A stretch of 64,000 nucleotides of DNA from Rhizobacter sp. Root1221 (lineage in GTDB: Bacteria; Pseudomonadota; Gammaproteobacteria; Burkholderiales; Burkholderiaceae_C), in contig NZ_LMDI01000001.1 in NCBI RefSeq assembly GCF_001425785.1, positions 167,173-231,172 of the forward strand. The letters run 5' to 3'. The position numbers and the translations under genes were made by a program. The notes beneath the pieces were generated by a model. It saw only the letters and a program-made list of their open reading frames with translations, was not told the origin of the DNA and did not search any database. This document shows, piece by piece, positions 9,806-21,584 of the stretch. How positions within the stretch are numbered: position 1 is the stretch's first letter; each line of letters opens with the position of its first letter.

Positions 9806-10241
9806 GTTGAGTCCTGCCAGATCAGGTATGGCGCTTCGTCGGACCCCTCTGGCCACGTGTTTTGGCTTGCAATCCAAACTGTCCTGGCTCGCAATCGACG
9901 CGCTCGCTGGCTCGAATTGATTGCGGCTGACCGCACGCGACGGGATCATGCGCGTTGCGAGCGAGCGTGCAATCGAAGGCCCTGCGCTCGCGATCCAGCG
10001 GCTGTGCCGAAAACCCCCTTGCTTTGCAGACGGAGCTTCCAGCCATGACTGCCGAAGTCCCACCGCCTCCCGGCGCACCGAAGCAAGGCTTGGTCGCTCG
10101 GATGATGGCTGCTCCGGGCTGCTCGAACCAACTCTTGATTCCGAACCAGACAATCTCATCCCGGGCGTCAAAGCCAGCGAGTTGCGATGCCAGTGCCTGC
10201 GCGTCGAGACGGAACGGCGTGGGATGCATGGCGGGGGTCTG
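9806..10241. other. Gene-free stretch between island debris and cusA
   Basis: An open frame of 135 codons runs through here on the minus strand (9822-10229), but it has low-complexity composition after residue 45 and no recognisable domain. I do not call it. No terminator for the cus operon was seen just after the cusA stop. Confidence 0.4.
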
Positions 10242-13200
10242 TCAGGTCAAGGGTTGCGTCCTGATCCTTCCCCCCGTGGCCTGCTCAATCGTCATTCCCT
10301 TGCGTCGTCGCATGAGCAAAAAAACCGCCGGCACCACGAACAAGGATAAGAGTGGCGCGGTCACCATGCCACCGAGCATGGGGGCGGCGATGCGGCTCAT
10401 GACTTCCGAGCCGGTACCACTGCCCCAAACGATGGGCAGCAAGCCGGCGAGGATGACGGCCACGGTCATGGCTTTGGGACGCACGCGCAATACCGCGCCT
10501 TCGCGGATCGCGTCGAGTACCACCGACTCGTCCGAAGGCAGGCCGGCACGCAAGCGGTGCTCGAGGGCCTGCTTCAAGTACAGCAGCATCACCACCCCGA
10601 ACTCAGCCGCCACTCCGGCGAGCGCGATGAAGCCCACGCCAGTAGCCACCGACAGGTGGTAGCCGAGGGCGTAGAGGAACCATACTCCGCCGGTCAATGC
10701 CAGTGGCAGCGTGGCCATGATCAGCGCCGCCTCCTCGAGGCGACGGAAGGTGAGGTACAGCAGCACGAAGATGATGAGCAAGGTCGCTGGCACCGCGACC
10801 TTGAGCCGGGCATTGGCACGCTCCATGAACTCGAACTGCCCGGAGTAGGCCAGGCTCATGCCCGGCTCCAGGCGCACCTGCTCCGCCACGGCTTTGCGCA
10901 AGTCGCCGACCACTGAGGCGAGGTCACGGTCGCGTGTGTCGACATAGACCCACCCCGAGGGTCGCGCGTTCTCGCTCTTGAGCATGGGTGGACCGTCGGT
11001 CACCTCAATGCGCGCCACGCTGCCGAGGGTGATCTGCTGGCCACCGGGCGTCAACACTGGGAGGTTACGCAGCTTCTCCGGGCTGTCGCGCAACTCCCGC
11101 GGGTAGCGCAGGTTGATCGGGAAGCGCGCCAAGCCTTCGACGGTCTCGCCGATATTCTCGCCGCCGATCGCGCCGGACACCACCGCCTGCACGTCGCTCA
11201 CGTTGAGCCCGACTCGCGCTGCGGCCCCACGATCGATCTGCACGTCGATGTAGCGCCCGCCAGTCAGGCGCTCGGCCAATGCCGAGCTGACCCCCGGGAC
11301 GTCCCTGGCGATGCGCTCCACCTCGGCCGTGACCCGGTCGATGGCCTTGAGGTCGGTGCCGGCGACCTTGACGCCGATCGGACTCTTGATGCCGGTGGCC
11401 AGCATGTCGATGCGGTTGCGGATCGGTGGAATCCAGATGTTGGTGAGCCCCGGGATCTTGACCGTGCGGTCGAGTTCTTCGACCAGCATCTCCGGCGTCA
11501 TGCCCGCACGCCACTGGCTGCGGGGCTTGAGCTGGACCGTGGTCTCGAACATTTCCAGCGGCGCCGGGTCGGTGGCTGTCTCTGCCCGACCGGCCTTTCC
11601 GAACACGCGTTCAACCTCCGGCACCGTCTTGATCATGCGATCGCTGAGCTGCAACAACTCGGCAGCCTTTTGTGCCGACAACCCCGGCAACGCGGTCGGC
11701 ATGTACAGCAGGTCACCTTCGTCCAGCGGCGGCAGGAACTCGCCGCCCAGCTGCGACAGCGGCCACAGGGTGGTGGCGAGCACCAGGCCGGAGATCGCGA
11801 GCGTCAGCTTGGGCCAACGCAGCACCCAGTCCAAGGATGGCATGTACAACGCAATCAGGCCGCGGGTCAGCGGGTTGCGCTGCTCGTCGGGGATGCGCCC
11901 ACGGATCCAGTAGCCCATCAGCACCGGGATCAGGGTGACGGACAGACCGGCCGCCGCCGCCATGGCGTAGGTCTTGGTGAACGCAAGCGGTCCGAACAGT
12001 CGGCCTTCCTGGGCTTCGAGCGTGAACACCGGGACGAAGGACAGCGTGATGATCAATAGTGAGAAGAACAGCGCCGGTCCAACCTCGATGGCCGCCTGGG
12101 TGATCACCTCCCAGCGCTGCTCGCCTTTGAGTTCATCAGAGGGATGAGCGTGCTGCCACGCCTCGATTTTCTTGTGGGCGTTTTCGATAATCACGACCGC
12201 GGCGTCGACCATCGCGCCAATGGCGATGGCGATCCCCCCCAGGGACATGATGTTGGCGTTCAGGCCTTGCTGTTGCATCACGATGAAGGCTGCCATAACG
12301 CCCAGCGGCAACGAGATGATGGCCACCAGCGCTGAGCGCAAGTGCCAAAGGAAGATCGCACAGACCAACGCCACAACCGCAAACTCCTCCAGCAGTTTCG
12401 TCGACAAGTTGTCGATCGCCCGCTCGATCAGCGCGCTGCGGTCGTAGGTGGTGACGATCTCGACGCCCTTAGGCAGGCTGGCCTGCAACTGCGCCAGCTT
12501 GTCCTTCACCGCGGCGATGGTGGACTGCGCGTTCTTGCCGCTGCGCAGGATCACGACGCCACCGACGGCTTCACCTACACCATCCAGCTCGCTGATGCCG
12601 CGCCGCATCTCCGGTCCCAGCTGCACCGTGGCCACATCGCCCAGCAGCACCGGCACGCCACCGCGCACCGCCAGCGGCACTACCTTGAAATCGCTGAGCG
12701 TTTTCAAGAAGCCACTGGCGCGCACCATGTACTCGGCCTCGGCCATCTCGAGCACCGAACCACCGGTTTCCTGATTGGCATTCATCAGGGCGTCGCGCAC
12801 TTGGCCGTGGGTGATGCCATAGGCAATCAGCTTGGCCGGGTCCAGCACCACTTGGTACTGCTTGACCATCCCGCCCACGGTGGCCACCTCGGCCACGTCG
12901 GCCACCGACTTCAGTTCGAACTTGAGGAACCAGTCCTGCAACGCCCGCAACTGCGAGATGTCGTGCTGGCCACTGCGGTCGACCAGCGCGTACTGGAACA
13001 CCCAGCCCACCCCGGTCGCATCTGGTCCCAACGACGTCTTGGCCGTCGCAGGCAAGCGACTCTGCACTTGGCTCAGGTACTCCAGCACGCGCGAGCGCGC
13101 CCAGTAAAGGTCGGTCCGGTCGTCGAAGAGCACGTAGACGAACGAATCACCGAAGAATGAATAGGCCCGCACCGTCTTGGCGCCGGGCACCGACAGCATG

Positions 13201-13415
13201 GTCGTCGCCAGTGGGTAAGTCACCTGGTTCTCGACGATCTGCGGTGCCTGCCCGGGGTAGCTGGTGCGGATGATGACTTGGACATCTGACAGATCCGGCA
13301 GCGCATCAATCGGCGTTGAGCGCAGCGACATCACCCCGGCCGCAGCCAGGAACAGCGTGGCGAGCAACACCAGGAACCGGTTGCTCACCGACCAGCGGAT
13401 CAAGGCGGCAATCAC
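10242..13415 (-). CDS. cusA: CusA-type copper/silver RND efflux pump
   Basis: This 1057-residue heavy-metal RND transporter sits in the inner membrane and drives Cu(I)/Ag(I) out through CusB and an outer-membrane factor, using the proton gradient. The N terminus ([20 protein letters not shown]) and the TM4 motif [19 protein letters not shown] are the monovalent-cation signature of this family. The segment [20 protein letters not shown] in the porter domain is also typical of CusA. Twelve transmembrane helices flank two large periplasmic loops, as expected. The gene overlaps cusB by 4 bp (ATGA) and ends the cus operon. Confidence 0.96.
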   Translation of the reverse strand: MIAALIRWSVSNRFLVLLATLFLAAAGVMSLRSTPIDALPDLSDVQVIIRTSYPGQAPQIVENQVTYPLATTMLSVPGAKTVRAYSFFGDSFVYVLFDDRTDLYWARSRVLEYLSQVQSRLPATAKTSLGPDATGVGWVFQYALVDRSGQHDISQLRALQDWFLKFELKSVADVAEVATVGGMVKQYQVVLDPAKLIAYGITHGQVRDALMNANQETGGSVLEMAEAEYMVRASGFLKTLSDFKVVPLAVRGGVPVLLGDVATVQLGPEMRRGISELDGVGEAVGGVVILRSGKNAQSTIAAVKDKLAQLQASLPKGVEIVTTYDRSALIERAIDNLSTKLLEEFAVVALVCAIFLWHLRSALVAIISLPLGVMAAFIVMQQQGLNANIMSLGGIAIAIGAMVDAAVVIIENAHKKIEAWQHAHPSDELKGEQRWEVITQAAIEVGPALFFSLLIITLSFVPVFTLEAQEGRLFGPLAFTKTYAMAAAAGLSVTLIPVLMGYWIRGRIPDEQRNPLTRGLIALYMPSLDWVLRWPKLTLAISGLVLATTLWPLSQLGGEFLPPLDEGDLLYMPTALPGLSAQKAAELLQLSDRMIKTVPEVERVFGKAGRAETATDPAPLEMFETTVQLKPRSQWRAGMTPEMLVEELDRTVKIPGLTNIWIPPIRNRIDMLATGIKSPIGVKVAGTDLKAIDRVTAEVERIARDVPGVSSALAERLTGGRYIDVQIDRGAAARVGLNVSDVQAVVSGAIGGENIGETVEGLARFPINLRYPRELRDSPEKLRNLPVLTPGGQQITLGSVARIEVTDGPPMLKSENARPSGWVYVDTRDRDLASVVGDLRKAVAEQVRLEPGMSLAYSGQFEFMERANARLKVAVPATLLIIFVLLYLTFRRLEEAALIMATLPLALTGGVWFLYALGYHLSVATGVGFIALAGVAAEFGVVMLLYLKQALEHRLRAGLPSDESVVLDAIREGAVLRVRPKAMTVAVILAGLLPIVWGSGTGSEVMSRIAAPMLGGMVTAPLLSLFVVPAVFLLMRRRKGMTIEQATGGRIRTQPLT

Positions 13416-14905
13416 TTGGTGGCTCCGTTGCGTTCCAGGGTCTGGATCACGAAGCCGTCATTGGTTTGCGAGAAGCTGAAGCGCACCGCATCGCCCACTT
13501 TGAGGCCCTTGGCGGCCTCGGGACTCGGCAGTTTGAACGGCATCTGCATGGCACCCCATTGCATGCTGGGGATCGGGCCGTGATCGAGGGTCACTTCTTG
13601 TGCCGTCAACTCCAGAATCTTGCCGGTTCCCTGGTGGATCGATGACGAAGGCGACGTCGGCACAGCTGCTGCGGCAGTGGCCGTCGACGCTTGGCGCTGC
13701 ATTACCCCTTGCATGCTGGCTTCCGAATCGAGAAGGAACTGCCCGGAGGCAACGACCTGTTGCCCCGCCTGCAGGCCATTGAGCACTTCGAGCTTGTCTC
13801 CCAACTCGCGGCCCACCTGCACCTCCACCGGCCGGTAGCGCCCGGGACCATCAACCAAATAGACGAGCGCGCGAAGCCCGGTGCGGACCACGGCCTCGGC
13901 GGGCACGACCAACGCTTCAGACTGCACACCCGCCAGGCGCACTTGTGCGAACATGCCGGCGCGCAGCCGGCCTTGGGGGTTTGGCAGTTCGATGCGCACC
14001 CTCAGCGTTCGCGTCTGTGCGTTGGCCTCGGGCAGGATGGTGGTGACCTTGCCCTTGAGCAACTCCCCCGGGAAGGCCGCCATGCGCGCTTCGGCTGGCA
14101 TGCCCAGGCGCGCGAACGCCGTCTGAGTCTCCGGCAGCGAGGCTTCCAGCCAGACACTGGACAGCCCGGTGATCTTCGCCAGCGTCATCCCTGGCGAGAC
14201 CGTCATGCCAGGGCGCACCATCAGTTCCTGCAGCAAGCCGCTGATCGGCGCATGCACACTCGCTCGAGCCTGAACCTGGCCGGTGCGTTCGACCCGATCA
14301 ATGGTCGAAGCCGGTATGCCCAACAGCACCAGGCGTTGCCGGGCCGCTGCGGTGAGCGCCGCGTCACCGGTTCCACGCACCGCCAGGAACTCCTGCAGTG
14401 CGCCGCTCCATTCCGGTACCAGCAGCTCAGCGATCGACGCGCCGGCGCTCACCACGTCGCCCGGTGCCAGCGAGGCGACGCGCTCCACGAAGCCGCTGCT
14501 GCGGGCCTGCACGACAGCGACCTCCCGCTCATTGAGTTGGACCGTGGCCGCGACCTCCACGGCGGCGCCGGTGGTGATCTTCTCGACGGCGGCAGTTCGC
14601 CAGCCGAGGGTCTGGGCGACGCGCGGGTCAACGGCGACACCCCCCGCTGGCGCTTCGCCGGCGTACTTGGGTACCAGCTGCATGTCCATGAAGGGCGACT
14701 TGCCGGGCTTGTCGAACTTCTGCTGCGGAACCATGGGGTCGTACCAGTACAGCACCTGGCGCTCGCCGGCGGGGGCTGTGCTCGGCGATATCGGAGCGGC
14801 TGACGACGCAGACCCCGCGCGCCAACGGCTCAGACCGATACCGAGGCCGAGGCCGATCACGAGGAGCAGGGCACCCAGAACGAGATTCTTATGGAGGGTT
14901 TTCAT
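13412..14905 (-). CDS. cusB: CusB periplasmic adaptor with fused CusF-like domain
   Basis: This 497-residue membrane-fusion protein has an N-terminal membrane anchor ([19 protein letters not shown]). A heavy-metal-binding segment follows ([20 protein letters not shown]), as in CusB proteins. The barrel-sandwich and helical hairpin regions come next. The last 85 residues form an extra CusF-like domain with candidate copper ligands His, Trp, Met and Met in [19 protein letters not shown]. The fusion would deliver Cu(I) directly to the pump. GGAG 7 nt upstream supports the start. The stop overlaps the cusA ATG. Confidence 0.94.
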   Translation of the reverse strand: MKTLHKNLVLGALLLVIGLGLGIGLSRWRAGSASSAAPISPSTAPAGERQVLYWYDPMVPQQKFDKPGKSPFMDMQLVPKYAGEAPAGGVAVDPRVAQTLGWRTAAVEKITTGAAVEVAATVQLNEREVAVVQARSSGFVERVASLAPGDVVSAGASIAELLVPEWSGALQEFLAVRGTGDAALTAAARQRLVLLGIPASTIDRVERTGQVQARASVHAPISGLLQELMVRPGMTVSPGMTLAKITGLSSVWLEASLPETQTAFARLGMPAEARMAAFPGELLKGKVTTILPEANAQTRTLRVRIELPNPQGRLRAGMFAQVRLAGVQSEALVVPAEAVVRTGLRALVYLVDGPGRYRPVEVQVGRELGDKLEVLNGLQAGQQVVASGQFLLDSEASMQGVMQRQASTATAAAAVPTSPSSSIHQGTGKILELTAQEVTLDHGPIPSMQWGAMQMPFKLPSPEAAKGLKVGDAVRFSFSQTNDGFVIQTLERNGATK

Positions 14906-14909
14906 GGGT

Positions 14910-16193
14910 TCACTCCGAAACGAGGTAGGCCAAGCGTGCGCGCTGGGCCATCAGCTGGGCTTCGAGGTCGAGGGCTCGCAGTTGCACCTCGGCTGCGTCC
15001 TTGCGAGCTGCCAAAACGGCGCCAAGGTCGGCGCGGCCGGCTTCATAGCTGGTCAGGGTGAGCTTGACCCGCTCGGCTGCCAGGGGCATAGCCGCCGTCC
15101 GTTGCCGGAGCGCCGCACTCTCCAGACGCTGCAGTTCGCTCATTTGCGAGCGCACCTCGGCGTCGATGCGGCGCAGCACGTCCTCGCGCTCGGCCTCCAG
15201 TCGCTCGATGTCTTTGCGCCGTGCGGCGATCTGCGGGTCCTGGCGGGTTGCCGATGACAGCGGAAGCTCGAAGGTGAGCTGGAACGACACCATGCCGCCA
15301 TAGGCGCGCGATCGGTTGCCATAGCCGACCTCCCAGCCCCAGTCCCCATGTGTGCCGGCACTGGCCTCGTCGACCTCGGCTCTCGCCATTGCGAGCGCGG
15401 GTGCAAAGACAATCAATTCTCCGTGGCGATCTAGACGGCCCAGCAGCGACGCGGTGTCGAGCTCGATCACCGGCATTTCCCCCGTGGTGTGCTCCACGGC
15501 CTCACCGATCCATCGCCGCAGTGCGACGCCAGTTTGTTCGACGGCAGAGGCCAACTCCTCGCGCCGTTCGGCCAGCATTAATAGTTCTTGTCGGGCCATC
15601 GTCGCATCGGCCGGCATGGACTTGCCGGTGGCGATGCGGACCGCCAAGGTTTGCTGGAGAACCTGGTTCTCCCGCTCCAGGACTGCAAACTCGGCGAGCT
15701 TGCGCTCCGCGTAGTGCCGGTTGATCCAGGCAGCGGCCGCCTCTCGCCTCACCGCCAGGCGCTCGGCCTGCCACAGTGCCTGTTCCCGTGCCGCCTTCGC
15801 CTCGGCACCATCGCGTTGCGCTGCGCGCTTGGCCGCGTTGGGCACGTCTTGCATCAGTCCGACGCGGCGCATCGTCATCGAGTCGCGGTTCCAGCTGAAG
15901 CGGTCCGGGCCGCTCACGGGGTAGTTGTCCACCCCAATGGTGAGCTTTGGATCTGGCAAGTGGCCAGCAGCCGGTCGCGCAACCTGGGCACTATCGAAGG
16001 CCGATTGGCGGGCCACCAGGCTCGGCGCACGCTGCTCGGCGAGCAACAGGGCCTGTGGCAAGCTCAGTTTGGTTGGCGCTGGGTTCGAGTTCGCGGCCAC
16101 CGCCACTGGCACCGCCACGGCCGCGGCCAGCATGACGACCAAGCGAGCGCCACGGACGCGCCGGACTGGCCCGGCATCAGGGATTGAAGGCAT
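14910..16193 (-). CDS. TolC-family outer-membrane factor of the cus efflux system
   Basis: I chose the ATG at 16193, with GGAG 7 nt upstream, over an in-frame TTG at 16214. The 427-residue product has a signal peptide (VVMLAAAVAVPVAVAANS) and the duplicated helical hairpins of OEP/TolC proteins, with the family-typical start LSLPQALLLAEQRAPSL. It should form the outer-membrane channel for the CusBA pair encoded immediately downstream. It is closer in layout to CzcC/CusC-like metal factors than to general TolC. No lipobox is evident. Confidence 0.9.
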   Translation of the reverse strand: MPSIPDAGPVRRVRGARLVVMLAAAVAVPVAVAANSNPAPTKLSLPQALLLAEQRAPSLVARQSAFDSAQVARPAAGHLPDPKLTIGVDNYPVSGPDRFSWNRDSMTMRRVGLMQDVPNAAKRAAQRDGAEAKAAREQALWQAERLAVRREAAAAWINRHYAERKLAEFAVLERENQVLQQTLAVRIATGKSMPADATMARQELLMLAERREELASAVEQTGVALRRWIGEAVEHTTGEMPVIELDTASLLGRLDRHGELIVFAPALAMARAEVDEASAGTHGDWGWEVGYGNRSRAYGGMVSFQLTFELPLSSATRQDPQIAARRKDIERLEAEREDVLRRIDAEVRSQMSELQRLESAALRQRTAAMPLAAERVKLTLTSYEAGRADLGAVLAARKDAAEVQLRALDLEAQLMAQRARLAYLVSE

Positions 16194-16273
16194 CACAGTT
16201 CTCCACAAGACCAAGGGACGTCACAGGTGCACGCGCAACTGCTCACAGGCAGGTGCGCGCGACGCGTCGGGAC

Positions 16274-16672
16274 TTAATTGCGGAGAACGAGAAAGGTCAA
16301 ATAGACCGGCGCAGATCCCACCGGCGGATCGGTGTGCGCCGCGAATACAGCCGGCAAAGCGTCGGCTGGCGTAACGGGAACCCACGCGATCATGCGGCTG
16401 GCGAGCCAGTCGACCACCGGTGCCGCCACGAGGACGACACCTGGCGCGGTGTTGACCGACTGCTTGTCGCGGTCGCAATGGGCTTTGCACAGTTGCGGCT
16501 GCTGCTTGTCCATCTCGGACATGTTGGCGCAGTCGGGCATTTCTGCCATCGCCATCACCATCGGCTGGGTTGGCTGGACACAGGCGTAGGCAGCAGTGGC
16601 GAGCTGCAGGCACACCATCACCGTCGCGAGCATGCTCGCGATCCAGCGCCGGTACACCTTGTTCAAACTCAT
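16274..16672 (-). CDS. Small secreted Cys/Met-rich protein of the copper cluster (DUF2946/CzcI-like)
   Basis: The 132-residue product has a long hydrophobic N-terminal helix (IASMLATVMVCLQLATAAYA) and a Met/Cys-rich stretch (MVMAMAEMPDCANMSEMDK) with two more cysteines in LCKAHCD, which could bind copper. Such proteins commonly precede metal efflux operons; the exact family assignment is an inference. It is the first gene upstream of the cus outer-membrane factor (80 bp gap) and may lead that operon. There is no Shine-Dalgarno, and a -10-like TAGACT lies 6 nt before the ATG, so the mRNA may be leaderless. Confidence 0.7.
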   Translation of the reverse strand: MSLNKVYRRWIASMLATVMVCLQLATAAYACVQPTQPMVMAMAEMPDCANMSEMDKQQPQLCKAHCDRDKQSVNTAPGVVLVAAPVVDWLASRMIAWVPVTPADALPAVFAAHTDPPVGSAPVYLTFLVLRN

Positions 16673-16678
16673 GCGGAC

Positions 16679-16728
16679 AGTCTACAAGGGTCGGCCTCTA
16701 AGAGGCCAGGGGCGTTGACCGTCGTCAA
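16679..16728 (-). promoter_or_regulatory. Putative promoter and operator elements before the cus operon
   Basis: Reading on the minus strand, an inverted repeat TTGAC-N4-GTCAA (16715-16728) is followed by a perfect 7-bp-arm palindrome GGCCTCT-T-AGAGGCC (16693-16707). A -10-like TAGACT (16679-16684) then ends 6 nt before the ATG. No good -35 is placed 16-18 bp upstream of the -10, so an activator would be needed. A similar TTGAC-N4-GTCA element occurs upstream of the gene starting at 28927. Confidence 0.4.
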
Positions 16729-16856
16729 GAATGGATCAACTCTGCGTTCGACTGGCGCTGCGGTCACGTTTGCTTCTGTATCCATCTCATCGATTTCGTT
16801 GCGCTGGTCTAAGGCGGGCACGAGCAGCCCCCCGAGTGCAGCACGAAGTCTCTGTC

Positions 16857-19220
<2,364 letters not shown>

Positions 19221-19222
19221 GA

Positions 19223-19480
19223 TCAGCGATCCTTCGCGTCCGGGGGGCTGGTTCCGTGGTCGTGGCGACCGCCATGTCCGCCGTGCCCGTGATGGAACAG
19301 GTGCATCAGAGGGCAAGCCAACAGCAACAGGTACGCCCAGGAGCCTGCAAGGTGCGCCCAGTGCTCACGCAGAAGGAAGAACAGACCGATCAGCGCGGCC
19401 ATGACGATGGCGCCACGCACGGCACGTCGAGGCAGACCGCTGGACTCCGGTTGGGATGTGTGAACGTGGTCAGTAGACAT
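19223..19480 (-). CDS. DUF2933 small membrane protein
   Basis: The start at ATG 19480 follows AAGGAA. The 85-residue protein has two closely spaced transmembrane helices ([19 protein letters not shown] and [19 protein letters not shown]) and a His/Gly-rich tail ([14 protein letters not shown]). This is the DUF2933 layout, and such proteins are commonly encoded beside copper or silver ATPases. Its role is not known; the His tail suggests metal handling at the membrane. It is the first gene after the CueR-type promoter and directly precedes the ATPase. Confidence 0.82.
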   Translation of the reverse strand: MSTDHVHTSQPESSGLPRRAVRGAIVMAALIGLFFLLREHWAHLAGSWAYLLLLACPLMHLFHHGHGGHGGRHDHGTSPPDAKDR

Positions 19481-19537
19481 GTCAGCGTTCCTTCCTTGGT
19501 TCGGTTGTCGGTGATCGCCCGCGGGCACCCACGATTG

Positions 19538-19568
19538 AGAATGGGTCTTCCCATCGTGGGAGGGTCAA
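19538..19568 (-). promoter_or_regulatory. CueR/MerR-type promoter for DUF2933-copA
   Basis: On the minus strand, -35 TTGACC (19563-19568) and -10 CATTCT (19538-19543) are separated by 19 bp. This is the over-long spacer characteristic of promoters activated by MerR-family regulators. The spacer holds the dyad CTCCC-ACGA-TGGGA, which resembles CueR operators. Transcription would run into the DUF2933 gene about 58 bp downstream of the -10. The regulator itself is not in the window. Confidence 0.75.
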
Positions 19569-19762
19569 GCGGGATCTGCAGTTCGAGCGCGAGCTTGGGA
19601 ATTGAGCGCGGCAGAGTCGCGTGCAGGTTTGCCTCAGGCTATGCGCTCGCAGTTCTGACCACTTGCGCTACATCAAGGCGCGAGCAAGGTTGTGCGCGGC
19701 CTAGGACTGAACTCGCTTGTTTGAGCAACCGACAGCGCCTAGCGTCACCGTCTTGATGGCCG

Positions 19763-20101
19763 TCACTTGTTCTGCTGCAGCCATTTGTTCAGTTGCTCGA
19801 TTTCCTTGGACTGGTCCTTGATCATCTTTGACGCCATGGCCTTGAGTTCAGGCGACTTGCCGTGTTCGACTTCCACCTTGGCCATGTCGAGCGCCTGCTG
19901 GTGATGCATCTTCATCATCATCGCGAAGTCCTTGTCGGTGTCGCCGCTCATCTGCATCTTGTGCATGCCTTGCATGCCGGAGTCCATGGACTTCTTCATT
20001 TGCTCAGAGCCGTGGCCAGACGATTGAGCAAAAGCCGATGCAGCAGCAAGCGCCGCCGCAAGCAGGACAGGGGTGATCTTCAGGTTGGGGTTGCGGATCA
20101 T
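19763..20101 (-). CDS. DUF305 periplasmic protein
   Basis: The 112-residue protein has a signal peptide (PVLLAAALAAASAFAQ) and then a Met- and His-rich helical domain. The DUF305 signature is present as DFAMMMKMHHQQALDMAK and SPELKAMASKMIKDQ. Proteins of this family fold as ferritin-like helical bundles and occur widely in copper and silver clusters. The Met/His pattern fits Cu(I) binding in the periplasm. AAAGGA 5 nt before the ATG supports the start. It is a single gene between the copZ unit and the DUF2933-copA promoter. Confidence 0.88.
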   Translation of the reverse strand: MIRNPNLKITPVLLAAALAAASAFAQSSGHGSEQMKKSMDSGMQGMHKMQMSGDTDKDFAMMMKMHHQQALDMAKVEVEHGKSPELKAMASKMIKDQSKEIEQLNKWLQQNK

Positions 20102-20190
20102 GGCAGTCCTTTAGGGTGGAGGTCTGTACTTGGGCAATCCGCGTGCCGCAGCGCGATCGGCGCTATTGGAAACGCTCCTTCATGCCTTCA

Positions 20191-20397
20191 TTACCGGTCG
20201 TGGTTGACGGTGGACCTCGGGATCTCGATGGTCACGTCTTCTTTGGCGAGGATCGCTTGGCAGCACAACCGGGACTGCGCTTCCAGCCCCCATGCGCGGT
20301 CGAGCAGATCCTCTTCGCTTTCTTCGACCTTGTTCAATGACTCAAAGCCTTCCCGGACGAAGTTGAACCAATGCAACTCGCCACAAGCACGCTGAAC
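20191..20397 (-). pseudogene. 2Fe-2S ferredoxin fragment directly after copZ
   Basis: The frame directly after the copZ TGA reads without a start codon and matches the C-terminal half of ISC-type 2Fe-2S ferredoxins: VREGFESLNKVEESEEDLLD, WGLEAQSRLCCQAILAKEDV, TIEIPRSTVNHD. The upstream cluster loop should contain three closely spaced cysteines, but here it reads ACGELHWFNF, so two or more iron-sulfur ligands are lost. The N-terminal half is absent. This is a remnant joined to copZ by a past deletion or recombination. A very short translated peptide from GTG or ATG codons inside is unlikely to be functional. Confidence 0.65.
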
Positions 20398-20658
20398 TCA
20401 GGGGCAGCTGCCGCAGCAACTCGAACTGCGCGCCCCCTGAACCGGCTCAGCGCTGCCAGTCTCTTCCACTGCGGTGTATCCCGCCACTGCGATGGCGCTC
20501 TGAATTGAGCGAGCATCCGCCGCTGCGAAGTCGACCTCCAACCGCTTGGTCGCGAGGTTCACCGATACATGGGCAGCAGGATCGATGCCCTTGACTGCCT
20601 TCGTGACAGCGTCAACGCAGTGGCCGCAGGTCATGTCATTCACTTGGAACGTCTTCAT
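20398..20658 (-). CDS. copZ: CopZ-type copper chaperone with Cys-rich tail
   Basis: I start at ATG 20658 (GGAG 8 nt upstream). The 86-residue protein is a single HMA domain with the metal-binding motif MTCGHC near residue 9, followed by the ferredoxin-like fold (HVSVNLATKRLEVDF, SAIAVAGYTAVEE). It carries Cu(I) in the cytoplasm, probably to the CopA ATPase. The C terminus extends beyond the usual length and ends in SSSCCGSCP, a second cysteine cluster. Its own CueR-type promoter lies 38 bp upstream. A ferredoxin remnant follows the stop directly. Confidence 0.9.
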   Translation of the reverse strand: MKTFQVNDMTCGHCVDAVTKAVKGIDPAAHVSVNLATKRLEVDFAAADARSIQSAIAVAGYTAVEETGSAEPVQGARSSSCCGSCP

Positions 20659-20695
20659 CTTCAAAGCTCCATCAGGAAGAAATGGGGTGATTGGA

Positions 20696-20726
20696 ACTGT
20701 GAAGGTTCCCACCGTGGCAATGTCAA
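20696..20726 (-). promoter_or_regulatory. CueR/MerR-type promoter for copZ
   Basis: On the minus strand, -35 TTGACA (20721-20726) and -10 CACAGT (20696-20701) have a 19-bp spacer containing the dyad TTGCCAC-GG-TGGGAA. This has the same architecture as the element before DUF2933-copA, and the dyad matches the general form of CueR operators. It implies copper induction of copZ by a regulator encoded elsewhere. Confidence 0.72.
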
Positions 20727-20820
20727 GCGGTATCGCAAAGAATCCCTCGGACAGGTAGTGGCAATGCTTCGGGTCGGGACATCGATTCAGCCACCTTGCC
20801 GCGGGGCGCGGCCGCAACGG

Positions 20821-21207
20821 CTAGGACTGCTGCTTGAACGCGAAGGACAAGCTCGCCGGCGTTTTGCCCTTGTTGGTCCACATCCAGCAGTAGTCCTGAT
20901 CGCGTTCGATCTTGAGTTCGCCCTGCAGCTTGGCCGTGCCATCCTGCTTCGCGGGGAAGCGCACGTCCTTGCCCTCGTGGTAGTGCACGCTGAAGTTGAG
21001 CGCCGCGCTGGTTTCGAACTGCCACGCCACAGTCGTTGGCGCGGCCATCTTGCCGCACACCTCGACGAATTTTGCGGGCGCAACTTCCAACTTGCGGCTG
21101 AATTCTTGTTGTGCGTTCCAAGTGATGTCGATTACCCCGGCGCTCGCCGTGGAGGACAAGACTGCAAGCGAGATCGCGGCCGCGGTCCGCAACGCAAAGT
21201 GCTTCAC
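20821..21207 (-). CDS. Secreted protein of unknown function in the copper operon
   Basis: The 128-residue product has a clear signal peptide (ISLAVLSSTASAG) and a mature domain rich in beta strands. It has one pair of cysteines (VEVCGK, DYCWMWTN) and the end WMWTNKGKTPASLSFAFK. The strand pattern resembles GOLD/emp24-like lumenal domains; this is only a fold impression. The start overlaps the cusF stop by 4 bp, so the two are co-translated. Trp, Met and His residues could bind copper, but no defined motif is seen. Confidence 0.7.
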   Translation of the reverse strand: MKHFALRTAAAISLAVLSSTASAGVIDITWNAQQEFSRKLEVAPAKFVEVCGKMAAPTTVAWQFETSAALNFSVHYHEGKDVRFPAKQDGTAKLQGELKIERDQDYCWMWTNKGKTPASLSFAFKQQS

Positions 21208-21530
21208 TGCGCTGTTTCCAGCGTCGTGACAGTGAAGGCGCCGTTGATCTTCTCGGCCGTGAAGCGAATCTTGTCGCCGCTCGTGACCTTCGCCAGCATG
21301 GACGCGTCCTTGACCTGGAACACCATGGTCATGCCCGGCATGCCGAGGTTCTTGATCTCGCCGTGCTTCAAGGTGAGCTTCTTTGCCTCCATGTCGACCT
21401 TGCGCACTTCACCGTCGGTCATTTCGGCGGAGCTGGCGGCTGGCGTGGCTGCCGGTTGATCGTTGGCGGCCACTGCAGCGCCGGCGGCGAGGAGGAAAGA
21501 AGTCGAGAGAGCTATGAGGATCTTGTTCAT
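21204..21530 (-). CDS. cusF: CusF-like periplasmic copper-binding protein
   Basis: The 108-residue product has a signal peptide (LIALSTSFLLAAGAAVAA) and the CusF fold: GEVRKVDMEAKKLTLKHGEI followed by LGMPGMTMVF, which supplies the conserved His, Met and Met ligands for Cu(I)/Ag(I). CusF hands metal to the CusB adaptor. AGGAG 6 nt upstream supports the start. A second CusF domain is fused to CusB in this same island. The gene is 54 bp after the cupredoxin gene and overlaps the next gene. Confidence 0.93.
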   Translation of the reverse strand: MNKILIALSTSFLLAAGAAVAANDQPAATPAASSAEMTDGEVRKVDMEAKKLTLKHGEIKNLGMPGMTMVFQVKDASMLAKVTSGDKIRFTAEKINGAFTVTTLETAQ

Positions 21531-21584
21531 GAGGAACTCCTGTCGTAAAAAAATGAGGGTGGCGGATTGGAGGGGTGAGGCGGC

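Noticed and set aside
9822..10229. 135-codon minus-strand frame after cusA
   Set aside because: Starts plausibly but loses protein-like character after about 45 residues; no homology recognised.
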